This document shows, piece by piece, positions 7,703-18,558 of a stretch of DNA of 64,000 bases; positions within the stretch are counted from its first letter, which is position 1, and the number at the start of each line of letters is the position of its first letter. A program made the translations under genes and the position numbers. Source of the stretch: Streptomyces sp. JJ66 (GTDB taxonomy: Bacteria > Actinomycetota > Actinomycetes > Streptomycetales > Streptomycetaceae). Where the stretch lies: assembly GCF_019303495.1 (NCBI RefSeq), contig NZ_JAEVFI010000012.1:5416-69415 (forward strand), read 5' to 3'. The notes beneath the pieces were generated by a model. The model saw only the letters and a list, made by a program, of their open reading frames with translations, searched no databases and had not been told where the DNA came from.

Positions 7703-9633
7703 GCCCCACCACCGTCCACACCGCCACCGCGACCGACGCGCAGGCTGCTGAGTCCGGGCAGCCGACGTCCCCGGCCCGGTCTGCGGCCAGGAGCGCCAAG
7801 AACGCCGGGAGCGCCGGGAGCGCCAAGAACGCCAAGAACGACGCCGCCGCCCAGGGTGCGCCCGCCGGTCCGGACGCCGTCGCCACCCAGGAGCCGCCCC
7901 CCGCCGGGGCGGTGCCCGAGGCGCCGCCCCGCCAGGCCGCCGCCCACCGTGCGGCGTCCCCGCCCGGCGCGCGCGGCGGCACCGCGCCCGCCACCGCGCC
8001 GACGCGGCACCTGTACGGCGCTGCGGGACACGTCACCTTCCTCGGCGCCGGGCCCGGCGATCCGGGCTTGCTGACGCTCCGCGCCGTCGAAGCCCTCGCC
8101 CAGGCCGACGTCCTCGTCGCCGACCCCCAGGTCCACGACGTGGTCCGGCCCCACGCGCGGGCAGGCGTGGACACACCCTTGCGGGCAGCGGCGGACGACC
8201 CGGCCGAGACTTCCGCCACATCTGCCGTTGCGGCAGATCTTGTCATGGCGGCCGCGCGCTCCGGCAGGCGGGTGGTGCGCGCGGTGCTCGGCGACCCCGG
8301 CCTGGACGCCGACGCCGCCGCCGAGATGCTCGGCTGCGCCGCCGCGGGCATCACCTTCGAGGTGGTCCCCGGCATCGCCACCGCCGTCGGCGTCCCCGCC
8401 TACGCCGGGGTGCCGCTGCGGGACGCGCACGGCATCGACGTGCGCTTCGTGGACGCCCGTACCGCCGACGCGCGCTGCTGGACGGAGGTGGGCGCCTCCG
8501 ACGCGACGGTGGTGCTGTCCACCACGCTGGACGCGGTGACGGCCGCCGCCGCCGAACTCGTGTCGGCCGGACGCAAGCCCGACACCCCGCTCACCGTCAC
8601 CCTCGCGGGCACCACCACCCGGCAGCGCACCTGGAGCGCCACGCTCGGCTCGCTCGCGCAGACGCTCAAGCAGGCCAAGGTGCTGCCCGCGCCGGACGGC
8701 GGCCAGAGCGTGATAGCGGTCGTCGGCGAACGCAGCGCCCCCGCCCAGCGCGACCAGCTGGCCTGGTTCGAGTCCAAGCCGCTGTTCGGCTGGAACGTGC
8801 TGGTACCGCGCACCCGGGAGCAGGCGGCGTCCCTGTCGGACCAGCTGCGCTCCTACGGCGCCGTCCCGGCCGAGGTGCCGACGATCGCCGTCGAACCGCC
8901 GCGCACCCCGCAGCAGATGGAGCGGGCCGTCAAGGGCCTGGTCACCGGGCGCTACGAGTGGATCGCGTTCACCTCCGTCAACGCGGTGAAGGCGGTGCGC
9001 GAGAAGTTCGAGGAGTACGGACTGGACGCGCGCGCTTTCGCGGGCATCAAGGTCGCCGCCGTCGGCGACCAGACGGCCGCCGCGCTGGTGGACTTCGGCG
9101 TCAAGCCCGACCTCGTCCCCTCCGGCGAGCAGTCCGCGGCCGGGTTGCTGGAGGACTGGCCGCCCTACGACCCGGTGTTCGACCCGATCGACCGCGTCTT
9201 CCTGCCGCGCGCCGACATCGCCACCGAGACGCTGGTGGCCGGGCTCATCGAGCTGGGCTGGGAGGTGGACGACGTCACCGCCTACCGCACCGTGCGCGCC
9301 TCGCCGCCCCCGGCCGAGACCCGCGAGATGATCAAGGGCGGCGGGTTCGACGCCGTGCTGTTCACCTCCTCCAGCACCGTGCGCAACCTCGTCGGTATCG
9401 CCGGGAAGCCGCACAACGTCACGGTCATCGCCTGCATCGGCCCGGCCACGGCCAAGACCGCCGAGGAGCACGGCCTGCGGGTGGACGTGCTCGCGCCCGA
9501 GCCGTCGGTGCACAAGCTGGCCGAGGCGCTCTCGGAGTTCGGCGCGCGGCGCCGGGCGGCGGCCGTCGAGGCGGGCGAGCCCGTCAAGCGGCCGAGTGAG
9601 AAGCGGCCGGCGAGAAGGAGAGCACGCTCGTGA
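7699..9633 (+). CDS. hemD: Uroporphyrinogen-III synthase fused to a methyltransferase-like domain
   Basis: The C-terminal half (about residues 365-620, from LFGWNVLVPRTREQAASLSDQL) is uroporphyrinogen-III synthase, closing the tetrapyrrole ring. The N-terminal half (about 110-340) has a SAM-dependent uroporphyrinogen C-methyltransferase fold: HVTFLGAGPGDPGLLTLRA is present. The family motif KGGDPFVFGRGGEE, however, is replaced by RAVLGDPGLDADAAAEML, so methyltransferase activity is doubtful. The first ~100 residues are Ala/Pro-rich and disordered. The start is an unusual TTG (7699) preceded by GGGGGAG and overlapping the hemC stop. This fused arrangement is usual for Streptomyces, where it is annotated as CobA/HemD. 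Confidence 0.92.
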   Translation: MSPTTVHTATATDAQAAESGQPTSPARSAARSAKNAGSAGSAKNAKNDAAAQGAPAGPDAVATQEPPPAGAVPEAPPRQAAAHRAASPPGARGGTAPATAPTRHLYGAAGHVTFLGAGPGDPGLLTLRAVEALAQADVLVADPQVHDVVRPHARAGVDTPLRAAADDPAETSATSAVAADLVMAAARSGRRVVRAVLGDPGLDADAAAEMLGCAAAGITFEVVPGIATAVGVPAYAGVPLRDAHGIDVRFVDARTADARCWTEVGASDATVVLSTTLDAVTAAAAELVSAGRKPDTPLTVTLAGTTTRQRTWSATLGSLAQTLKQAKVLPAPDGGQSVIAVVGERSAPAQRDQLAWFESKPLFGWNVLVPRTREQAASLSDQLRSYGAVPAEVPTIAVEPPRTPQQMERAVKGLVTGRYEWIAFTSVNAVKAVREKFEEYGLDARAFAGIKVAAVGDQTAAALVDFGVKPDLVPSGEQSAAGLLEDWPPYDPVFDPIDRVFLPRADIATETLVAGLIELGWEVDDVTAYRTVRASPPPAETREMIKGGGFDAVLFTSSSTVRNLVGIAGKPHNVTVIACIGPATAKTAEEHGLRVDVLAPEPSVHKLAEALSEFGARRRAAAVEAGEPVKRPSEKRPARRRARS

Positions 9634-10706
9634 CCGGCACCCACGCCACCCCCGCTTCCGGTAGCCCCGGCCACGGGGACCCCGCCTGGGGGCACGCGGC
9701 GCCGGGAGGCTCGCGCTACGGCGCCTTCCCGGCGGCGCGGCCCCGGCGGCTGCGCTCGACGGCGGCCCTGCGGCGCATGGTCACCGAACACCGCACCCAC
9801 CCCTCGGACCTGATCCTCCCGGCGTTCGTCCGCGAGGGCATCACCGAGCCGGTGCCGGTGTCGTCCATGCCCGGCGTCCTCCAGCACACCCGCGACACCC
9901 TGCGCAAGGCCGCCGCCGACGCGGTGGCGGCGGGCGTGGGCGGGATCATGCTGTTCGGCGTGCCCGAGCACAAGGACGCCACCGGCTCCCAGGGCACCGA
10001 CCCCGAGGGCATCCTCCAGCGCGCGCTGCGCGACGTGCGCGCCGAGGTCGGCGACGACCTGGTGGTCATGTCCGACCTGTGCCTGGACGAGTTCACCGAC
10101 CACGGCCACTGCGGCGTCCTGGACGCGCACGGCCGGGTGGACAACGACGCCACGCTGGAGCGGTACGCCGAGATGGCCCTCCGCCAGGCCGAGGCCGGGG
10201 CGCACGTGCTCGGGCCCAGCGGCATGATGGACGGCCAGGTCGGGTACGTACGCCGGGCGCTGGACGCGGCCGGGCACACCGATGTGGCGATGTTCGCCTA
10301 CACCGTGAAGTACGCCTCCGCGTTCTACGGCCCGTTCCGCGAGGCGGTCAACTCCTCGCTGACGGGCGACCGCAAGACCTACCAGCAGGACCCGGCGGGC
10401 GGCCGGGGCGAGGCGCTGCGCGAACTGGCCCTCGACCTCGCCGAGGGCGCCGACATGGTGATGGTCAAACCCGGCCTGCCCTACCTGGACGTGCTGCGCG
10501 ACATCGCCCGCGCGGCGGACGTGCCCGTCGGCGTCTACCAGATCTCCGGCGAGTACGCCATGGTCGAGGCGGCGGCCCAGAAGGGCTGGATCGAGCGCGA
10601 GCGGGCCATCCTGGAAACGCTGACGAGCTTCACCCGCGCGGGCGCCTCGCTGATCCTCACCTACTGGGCGACCGAAGCGGCCCGCTGGCTCCACCCGTCC
10701 CGCTGA
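9630..10706 (+). CDS. hemB: Delta-aminolevulinic acid dehydratase (porphobilinogen synthase)
   Basis: Condenses two 5-aminolevulinates to porphobilinogen. The two active-site lysines are visible in FAYTVKYASAFYGPF and MVMVKPGLPYLD. The metal-site loop reads DLCLDEFTDHGHCG: it keeps two of the Cys positions of zinc enzymes but has Asp at the third, a mixed zinc/magnesium-type site. A ~35-residue N-terminal extension precedes the core (LRSTAALRRMVTEHRTHPSD). The GTG start overlaps the hemD stop (GTGA), making it the last gene of the rex-hem operon, directly followed by a strong terminator. Confidence 0.96.
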   Translation: MTGTHATPASGSPGHGDPAWGHAAPGGSRYGAFPAARPRRLRSTAALRRMVTEHRTHPSDLILPAFVREGITEPVPVSSMPGVLQHTRDTLRKAAADAVAAGVGGIMLFGVPEHKDATGSQGTDPEGILQRALRDVRAEVGDDLVVMSDLCLDEFTDHGHCGVLDAHGRVDNDATLERYAEMALRQAEAGAHVLGPSGMMDGQVGYVRRALDAAGHTDVAMFAYTVKYASAFYGPFREAVNSSLTGDRKTYQQDPAGGRGEALRELALDLAEGADMVMVKPGLPYLDVLRDIARAADVPVGVYQISGEYAMVEAAAQKGWIERERAILETLTSFTRAGASLILTYWATEAARWLHPSR

Positions 10707-10710
10707 CTCC

Positions 10711-10772
10711 GCACCGCCGCCGGGGGGTTACCGCAGCAGCACGCTGAAGCGGAAACCCCCCGGCGGCGGTGC
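10711..10772. terminator. Bidirectional terminator between hemB and argS
   Basis: Perfect 19-bp inverted repeat: GCACCGCCGCCGGGGGGTT at 10711-10729 and its complement at 10754-10772, with a 24-nt loop. It sits between the stops of convergent hemB and argS, so it should end transcripts from both sides. Confidence 0.9.
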
Positions 10773-10780
10773 GCGCGGCG

Positions 10781-12571
10781 CTACAGGCGGGAGGGGGTGC
10801 GGATGCCGAGGAGGGCCATGCCCTGGTGCAGCGTCCGCGCGGTGAGGTCGCACAGGAACAGGCGGTTCTCGGACGTCGCCGGTTCCACGCCCTCCTTCAC
10901 CACCGGGCAGTGCTCGTAGAACGTCGTCAGGTGCGAGGCCAGCCCGTACAGGTAGGCGGCCAGCTTGTGCGGCTCGTAGCTCTCGGCCACGGCCGCCACC
11001 GTCGCGGCGAACTCGTCCAGGTGCAGGCCCAGTGCCCGCTCCGCGCCGGCGAGCGGCAGGTGCGGATGCGCGAGTGGCCGTACGTCACCGGCCGCCGCGC
11101 GGCGCAGGATCGACTGGATGCGCGCGTAGGCGTACTGGAGGTACACGCTGGTGTCGCCGGTGAGCGAGACCATGCGGTCCAGGTCGAAGACGTAGTCGCG
11201 GGACATGGAAGTGGACAGGTCGGCGTACTTCACCGCGCCGATGCCCACCTGCGCCGCGAGCGCGGCGATCTCGTCCTCGCTGAGGTCCTGCGCCTTCTCC
11301 CGGACGACGACGGCGGCGCGCTCCACGGCCGCGTCCAGCAGGTCCACCAGCCGCGCGCTCTCGCCCTCCCGGCTCTTGAACGGCCTGCCGTCCTTGCCCA
11401 GCACGGTGCCGAACGCCAGCTGCCGGGCCTGCGTGCCCTGGGGCAGCCAGCCCGCGCGGCGGGCGGTCTCGAAGACCATCCGGAAGTGCAGCGACTGCCG
11501 GGCGTCCACCACGTAGAGCAGCGTGTCCGCGCTCAGCTTGCCCACCCGGTCGCGGATGGCGGCCAGGTCGGTGGCGGCGTAGCCGAAGCCGCCGTTGGAC
11601 TTCTGCACGATCAGCGGGGTGGGCGTGCCGTCGGGGCCCTTGACGTCGTCGAAGAAGACGCATAGCGCGCCGTCGGAGCGCACGGCCACGCCGGAGGACT
11701 CCAGGTCCTTCACCACGTCCTGGAGCGCGTCGTTGTAGGCGCTCTCGCCCACCACGTCCGCGTCGCGGATCTCGACGTCCAGCTGGTCGTAGGTGGCCTG
11801 GAAGTAGATCTTCGACTCGTCCACGATCTTGTGCCAGAGCGCCAGCGTCTCCTCATCGCCGCTCTGGAGCTTGACCACCCGGTCCCGGGCGCGGGTCTTG
11901 AACTCCTCGTCGGACTCGAAGCGGCTGCGCGAGACCCGGTAGAGCCGGTTCAGCCGCGCGATCGCCGCCTCGCCGCCCTCGGTGCCGCCCTCGGTGTCGG
12001 AGGCGTGGTCCAGCTCGTGCGGGTGCTCGATCAGGTACTGCGTGAGCATGCCGAACTGCGTGCCCCAGTCGCCGATGTGGTGGCGCCGGATCACGTGCTC
12101 GCCCTGGTGCTCCAGGATGCGCGTGATCGCGTCGCCGATGACCGTCGAACGCAGGTGGCCGACGTGCATCTCCTTGGCGACGTTGGGCTGTGAGTAGTCG
12201 ATGACGGTGGTGCCCGGCCGCTCCGCTCGCGGGACGCCCAGGCGCTCGTCGGCGTAGCGGGCGGCGAGCGTGCGCACGATCGCCTCGTCGGTGACGGAGA
12301 TGTTCAGGAAGCCGGGCCCGGAGACCTCGATGCCCGCGATCACCTCGTCATCCTGGTCATCCTGCGGCAGCCGCTCCACGACCTGCCCGGCCAGCTCGCG
12401 CGGGTTGCCCTTCACCCGCTTGGCCAGGGCCAGCATGCCGTTGGCCTGGAAGTCGGCCCGGTCGCTTCGGCGCAGCAGCGGGTCCGCTCCGGCGGCCTCC
12501 GGCAGGGCTGCCGAGAGGGCGTTCGCGACGCGCTGGTGGACCGTTGCGGCGAGTGAGGGGACCGAAGCCAT
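10781..12571 (-). CDS. argS: Arginyl-tRNA synthetase
   Basis: Class I aminoacyl-tRNA synthetase charging tRNA-Arg. The N-terminal Add-1 domain is followed by the HIGH region ([22 protein letters not shown]), the catalytic Rossmann fold, the KMSKS-like loop ([12 protein letters not shown], in the relaxed form common in ArgRS) and the anticodon-binding helical domain ending [16 protein letters not shown]. At 596 aa it is of normal size. The ATG at 12571 gives the standard [15 protein letters not shown] start; the in-frame extension upstream is low-complexity and not credible. It is transcribed away from lysS. Confidence 0.97.
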   Translation of the reverse strand: MASVPSLAATVHQRVANALSAALPEAAGADPLLRRSDRADFQANGMLALAKRVKGNPRELAGQVVERLPQDDQDDEVIAGIEVSGPGFLNISVTDEAIVRTLAARYADERLGVPRAERPGTTVIDYSQPNVAKEMHVGHLRSTVIGDAITRILEHQGEHVIRRHHIGDWGTQFGMLTQYLIEHPHELDHASDTEGGTEGGEAAIARLNRLYRVSRSRFESDEEFKTRARDRVVKLQSGDEETLALWHKIVDESKIYFQATYDQLDVEIRDADVVGESAYNDALQDVVKDLESSGVAVRSDGALCVFFDDVKGPDGTPTPLIVQKSNGGFGYAATDLAAIRDRVGKLSADTLLYVVDARQSLHFRMVFETARRAGWLPQGTQARQLAFGTVLGKDGRPFKSREGESARLVDLLDAAVERAAVVVREKAQDLSEDEIAALAAQVGIGAVKYADLSTSMSRDYVFDLDRMVSLTGDTSVYLQYAYARIQSILRRAAAGDVRPLAHPHLPLAGAERALGLHLDEFAATVAAVAESYEPHKLAAYLYGLASHLTTFYEHCPVVKEGVEPATSENRLFLCDLTARTLHQGMALLGIRTPSRL

Positions 12572-12956
12572 GGATGCTGAACCGTTCCGATCGGCGGGTG
12601 TGTACAGGTACGCGCAGTATTCCACGCGGGCCGCCGCGCACCTACGGCGTTTCGCCCGCCGGACGGGGCGGGCGCGGCCGGTGGGAGGTCGGGGTACCGG
12701 GGCGGCGGCCACCGGGGGTGAGCCGGTCGGACGCCGGTCGCCGGGTCGCCCGGACGCCGGGTCGCCCGGACGCCCGGACGCCGGGAGGCCCGGATGCCCG
12801 GACGCTGGGCGGCAGCTGGCCGCCCGGACGGCAGTGGGGCCGCCGCTGGCCGGGGGAGGCCCGGTCGTCTGGGACAATGGCCGCACGGACGACAGGCCGT
12901 ACCAGCAGCGCGAACGACAGCCGGAACCAGCAGAGCGAAAGAAGGACGTGCCGACC
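12572..12956. promoter_or_regulatory. Divergent argS/lysS intergenic region with short GC repeats
   Basis: This 385-bp gap must carry the promoters of both synthetase genes. Between about 12732 and 12800 it holds imperfect tandem copies of a roughly 12-14-bp unit (CCGGGTCGCCCGGACG and variants). No T-box is apparent and none is expected for actinobacterial lysS/argS. The AAGGA before lysS is at 12942-12946. Confidence 0.5.
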
Positions 12957-14672
12957 GTGGCTCCACGCACCGAGACCGACTGGGTCTCCCGATTCGCGGA
13001 CGAGGTCATCGCCGAGGCGGAGCGCCACGCGCCCGGCAAACCCATCGTCTGCGCCTCGGGCCTCAGCCCCTCGGGGCCGATCCACCTGGGCAACCTGCGC
13101 GAGGTGATGACGCCGCACCTAGTGGCCGACGAGATCCGGCGCCGGGGCCACGAGTGCGTCCACCTCATCTCCTGGGACGACTACGACCGCTTCCGCAAGG
13201 TCCCCGCCGGCATCGACCCGTCCTGGTCCGAGCACATCGGCAAGCCGCTCACCTCCGTGCCCGCGCCGCCCGGCAGCGAGCACCCCAACTGGGCCGAGCA
13301 CTTCAAGGCCGAGCTGATCACCGCGCTCGCCGAGCTGGGCGTGGAGTACCGGGGCGTCAGCCAGACCCAGCAGTACACCTCCGGCGCCTACCGGGAACAG
13401 ATCCTGCTGGCCATGCGGGAGCGCAAGGCGATTGACGCCGTGCTCGACCGCTACCGCACCAAGCAGAAGCCCGCCGCCCCGAAGAAGCAGCAAAAGCCGG
13501 TGGACGCCGAGGAGCTGGCCGCCGCCGAGGGCTCCGGCGCGGCGGCCGAGGACGACGGCAGCGGCACCGGCGGCGCCTACTACCCGTACAAGCCGTACTG
13601 CGGGAGGTGCGAGAAGGACCTCACCACCGTCACCGCCTACGACGACGCCACCACGGAGCTGACCTACACCTGCGCCTGCGGGCACACCGAGACGGTGCTG
13701 CTGCGCGAGTACGACCGGGGCAAGCTGGTGTGGAAGGTTGACTGGCCGATGCGCTGGGCGTACGAGGGCGTCACCTTCGAGCCGTCCGGCGTGGACCACT
13801 CCTCGCCGGGCTCCTCCTTCGTCGTCGGCGGGCAGATCGTGCGCGAGGTGTTCGGCGGGCGGCAGCCGATCGGGCCGATGTACGCGTTCGTCGGCATCAG
13901 CGGCATGGCGAAGATGTCCAGCTCGCGCGGCGGTGTCCCCACCCCGGCCGACGCGCTGGAGATCATGGAGGCGCCGCTGCTGCGCTGGCTGTACACGCGC
14001 CGCAAGCCGAACCAGTCGTTCAAGGTCGCCTTCGACCAGGAGATCCAGCGCACCTACGACGAGTGGGACGCGCTGGAGCGCCGCATCGCCGACGGCACCG
14101 CCCAGCCCGCCGACGTCGCCGCCTACGACCGCTCGGTGCGCACCGCCGCCGGGGAGCTGCCGCGCACCCCGCGCCCGCTGCCCTACCGCACCCTGGCCTC
14201 CGTCGTGGACGTCACCCAGGGCTCGCCCGAGCAGACCCTGCGCATCCTCAGCGAGCTGGACCCCGAGCGCCCGGTCACCGCGCTCGACCAGACCCGCCCG
14301 CGCCTGAACCGCGCCGCCCACTGGGTCTCCACCCAGGTCCCGGCCGACCAGCGCACCCGGGTGCGCACCTCCCCGGACACCGAACTGCTCGCGTCCCTGG
14401 ACGAGGGCGAGCGCGAGGCCCTGCGCCTGCTGCTGGACGGACTGGACACCCACTGGTCGCTGGACGGGCTGACGACGCTGGTCTACGGCGTCCCCAAGGT
14501 GCGGGCCGGGCTGGCGCCGGACGCCAAGCCCACCCCGGAGCTGAAGGCCGCCCAGCGCGCGTTCTTCGCCCTGCTGTACCGCCTCCTGGTCGGCCGCGAC
14601 ACCGGCCCCCGGCTGCCCACCCTGCTGCTGGCCGTCGGCGCCGACCGCGTCCGCAAGCTGCTGTCCGCGTAG
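12957..14672 (+). CDS. lysS: Lysyl-tRNA synthetase, class I
   Basis: Archaeal-type class I LysRS, normal in Streptomyces. The HIGH-type motif is [18 protein letters not shown] (about residues 25-42), a zinc-ribbon pair of CxxC motifs is CGRCEKD and CACGHTE, and the KMSKS-type loop is [12 protein letters not shown]. The C-terminal helical cage ends [17 protein letters not shown]. Length is 571 aa. A first GTG lies at 12948 but only 1 nt after the AAGGA ribosome site, so I prefer the GTG at 12957, 10 nt away; the difference is 3 residues. Confidence 0.95.
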   Translation: MAPRTETDWVSRFADEVIAEAERHAPGKPIVCASGLSPSGPIHLGNLREVMTPHLVADEIRRRGHECVHLISWDDYDRFRKVPAGIDPSWSEHIGKPLTSVPAPPGSEHPNWAEHFKAELITALAELGVEYRGVSQTQQYTSGAYREQILLAMRERKAIDAVLDRYRTKQKPAAPKKQQKPVDAEELAAAEGSGAAAEDDGSGTGGAYYPYKPYCGRCEKDLTTVTAYDDATTELTYTCACGHTETVLLREYDRGKLVWKVDWPMRWAYEGVTFEPSGVDHSSPGSSFVVGGQIVREVFGGRQPIGPMYAFVGISGMAKMSSSRGGVPTPADALEIMEAPLLRWLYTRRKPNQSFKVAFDQEIQRTYDEWDALERRIADGTAQPADVAAYDRSVRTAAGELPRTPRPLPYRTLASVVDVTQGSPEQTLRILSELDPERPVTALDQTRPRLNRAAHWVSTQVPADQRTRVRTSPDTELLASLDEGEREALRLLLDGLDTHWSLDGLTTLVYGVPKVRAGLAPDAKPTPELKAAQRAFFALLYRLLVGRDTGPRLPTLLLAVGADRVRKLLSA

Positions 14673-14707
14673 GCGGCCAGCAGCCGGGGCGCTGCGCGGC
14701 GTGCGTT

Positions 14708-16233
<1,526 letters not shown>

Positions 16234-16320
16234 TCACCTGTGCTGACACCAGCCCACACACCGCGCAAACCTCCGATTTCGGCAGGTTCTGCCCCGGGCC
16301 GACGATTCTGCACCCTCACC

Positions 16321-16342
16321 GGGCCCTTGCCGCAAGGCCCCC
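16321..16342 (-). promoter_or_regulatory. Rifamycin-associated element (RAE)
   Basis: On the minus strand the sequence reads GGGCCTTGCGGCAAGGGCCC, an imperfect inverted repeat that matches the 19-bp RAE consensus as I remember it (GGGGCTTGCGGCAAGGCCC) at nearly every position. RAEs are known upstream of rifamycin-inactivating genes in actinomycetes and mediate rifamycin-inducible expression. It lies about 120 bp upstream of rox and points toward it. Confidence 0.88.
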
Positions 16343-16363
16343 CATGCGCTATAGGTTGAGAGT

Positions 16364-16400
16364 GGCAAGGAGCGGGTTTCCCTCCTTGCCTTTCTTGTTG
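16364..16400 (+). terminator. Stem-loop with T-rich tail between rox and the glycosyltransferase
   Basis: GGCAAGGAG (16364-16372) pairs perfectly with CTCCTTGCC (16382-16390), with a 9-nt loop, and is followed on the plus strand by TTTCTTGTTG. This is a textbook intrinsic terminator for the plus strand, yet no plus-strand gene precedes it. On the minus strand it could end the glycosyltransferase transcript without a U-tract. Confidence 0.55.
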
Positions 16401-16605
16401 CCCAGCGGGGTCCGCGACGGGGGACGACGCCCGCGACGGGTCAGTTCACCCGCTGAGGCCCCTGGGTGGGGCGTTCCCGGTGTGGCGGTTGAGCCGCCGA
16501 GACGCGCGGACGCCTTTCCGGCAGCGCGCGGCGCCGTGTTCGGCACCTGGTCTGGAGCACACGGTCACGGGTGCGCCAGGCAGGCCCGGGAGCGCCCGAG
16601 CTGGG

Positions 16606-18273
16606 TCAGGGAGCGGGCTCGCCCGGGGAGGGAGGGCGGGGGCCGGGCAGGAGCGTGGTGACGGTGGCGGTGCCCAGGGGGCCGGTAGCGGGGAAGGAGC
16701 GGACGTCGGTGCGGTGGCCGCGGGTGAGGGCGGTCAGCCCGGCGGCGTCCGGCTGGAGCCTGCCGCGTGCGAAGGTGACCAGGTGGACCGTGGTCGCGGG
16801 CGGTGGCGGGTTCATGGCGCGGTACTGGCGGTAGGTGACGGCGTCGCAGCCCGAATACCAGCCCATCTCCGGTTCGTATCCGGTGACCAGCAGGCAGGGG
16901 CGGCCGTCGGCGGCCAGGGCGCGGGCCACCGGGACCGTGGAGGCGGCCTGCCGGGTGGGGCCGGGCATCGCGCCGTGGGCGACGGCTTGCGCGGTGGCCG
17001 GTACGGTGACGAGCGCGAGCCCGGCGAGCGCGCCGAGCAGAGCCGGGCGGTGGCGGCCAGCCCGCTCGGCGAGCGTCCGCACCCCGAGCACGGTGAGCAG
17101 GATGACGGGCAGGTAGACGAACCGGGGTTCCCCGTCGGTGGCGAGCCCCAGCACGACGAACGTGAGCAGCGCCGTGGCCGCCAGGAAGGCCGGGCGCCGG
17201 TCCCTCGCGGTGCCGCCGCGCCGGCGGACGGCCCGGGCGGCAGCCACCGCGCCGGCCAGCCCGGCTGTCATCACCACCGCGCCCAGGTCCCCGGCCAGCC
17301 GGTACGGGAAGATCAGCAGGTAGTAGAGCAGGCCGTCGCCGACGAAGATCCGGTTGGCCTGCTCGGTCGCCGAGAGGATCAGGCCCAGGGGTCGTCCGGT
17401 GAGCTGCACGGCGTAGACGAAGTGTGGCAGCAGGCCCGCGAGGAGCAGGCTCAGCGCCACCGCGAGCGTCCGGGCGTGGGCCAGCCAGACCCGCGGCCCG
17501 TAGACGAGGAGGGCGGCCAGCACGATCGCCAGCAGGTTCCCGGTGACGCCGTAGCGGAGGTAGAAGGCGGCCAGGATGACGCCGGGCAGGGTCAGCAGGG
17601 CGATCCGGGCCGCCCGGTCGTCGCCGTCCCGTTCCTGCACGCGGGTCAGCAGGAATACGACGATCAGGAGGAGTCCGGTGGCGGCGATGTCGTTGAGGAA
17701 TTCCGGCATGCGGCGCAGGAACCCCAGGCCGCTCAGCAGCAGGAGCATGACCACGACAGCCTGCCGAGGGGTCGTCCAGCGGGCGGCGACCAGGTACGTG
17801 ACGGTCAGGGTCAGCAGCGTCAGCAGCAGCGCGACGAGACGCAGCATCCCGGCACTGGGGTGCACGTGCAGCGCTATCCAGCCGAGCGCGGGCAGGCCGG
17901 GCGGCCGGTAGATACCCCAGCCCGCGTCGGGCGTGCCGTCCAGCCAGAAGCGGGCCTTGTTCGCGTAGACGGCCTCCTCGTGCCCGAGGTACGGCTCGTA
18001 GTCCTGAAGCGCCGCCCAGACGACGGCGGTCAGGGCGAGGACCCCGCACAGCAGCACCCACGGAGGAACGCGGAGCAGCCACCGGGGCGGTGCCCACGTG
18101 CGTGCGGGCAGCGGACGTCCGGCCAGCAGCCACAGCGGCACGGCCGCCAGCAGGTACGGCCACGGCTGCCAGCCCGGCAGCCAGCCTCCCCGGCCGACAG
18201 CGATCATCACCTGCTGGGCGACGGCGGCCACGGCCAGCAAGGCCGCGCAGCCGAGCGCGATGCGGCGTACCAC
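16606..18273 (-). CDS. Membrane glycosyltransferase, GT-C/PMT-like (ArnT-like)
   Basis: Polytopic membrane protein with about 11-12 hydrophobic segments. The first extracytoplasmic loop carries GHEEAVYANKARFWLDG and IYRPPGLPALGWIAL, resembling the acidic catalytic loop of polyprenyl-phosphate-sugar-dependent (PMT/ArnT, GT39/83) transferases. The C-terminal ~100 residues form a soluble extracytoplasmic tail. Donor and acceptor are unknown. I chose the GTG at 18273, which follows GGGGAG by 7 nt, over an ATG at 18336 without a ribosome site; this gives 555 aa starting directly with a membrane segment. It stands alone between rox and the lipoprotein pair. Confidence 0.72.
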   Translation of the reverse strand: MVRRIALGCAALLAVAAVAQQVMIAVGRGGWLPGWQPWPYLLAAVPLWLLAGRPLPARTWAPPRWLLRVPPWVLLCGVLALTAVVWAALQDYEPYLGHEEAVYANKARFWLDGTPDAGWGIYRPPGLPALGWIALHVHPSAGMLRLVALLLTLLTLTVTYLVAARWTTPRQAVVVMLLLLSGLGFLRRMPEFLNDIAATGLLLIVVFLLTRVQERDGDDRAARIALLTLPGVILAAFYLRYGVTGNLLAIVLAALLVYGPRVWLAHARTLAVALSLLLAGLLPHFVYAVQLTGRPLGLILSATEQANRIFVGDGLLYYLLIFPYRLAGDLGAVVMTAGLAGAVAAARAVRRRGGTARDRRPAFLAATALLTFVVLGLATDGEPRFVYLPVILLTVLGVRTLAERAGRHRPALLGALAGLALVTVPATAQAVAHGAMPGPTRQAASTVPVARALAADGRPCLLVTGYEPEMGWYSGCDAVTYRQYRAMNPPPPATTVHLVTFARGRLQPDAAGLTALTRGHRTDVRSFPATGPLGTATVTTLLPGPRPPSPGEPAP

Positions 18274-18558
18274 GGCGACGCTCCCCGTTTCTCCCCGCGA
18301 CCTGGTCGGCCCGGGAAGCGTCCCGGCGGTCGCCACGGGTCCCGTTCGGTGGCCCGCGCATCACCAGACCGCCGCACCGGGGAGCGCGGTTGCGCGCTGT
18401 GACCCACCCCACCTCTACCCGCGCCCCAGCGCCCGGCCGGCGGTGGCGCGGGAAGGTGCCCGGGCAGGTGTGCTGCGCACGTCTGTCCGGGGTCGGTGCG
18501 GAGGCGTGCTGGGGAGGGGCGAGGCGCTCGGGTGCTGCTGGCCCCGGTGGGTGGGGCG

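Noticed and set aside
4813-9513. Very long minus-strand open frames across the hem operon
   Set aside because: Antisense to hemA-hemC-hemD; sequence is His/Gly/Arg/Val-rich without domains, and third-position GC belongs to the plus-strand genes.
12592-12956. Extended N-terminus of lysS (open frame reaching back to 12270)
   Set aside because: It overlaps argS and a GC repeat, lacks a ribosome site, and class I LysRS homologues begin near the chosen GTG.
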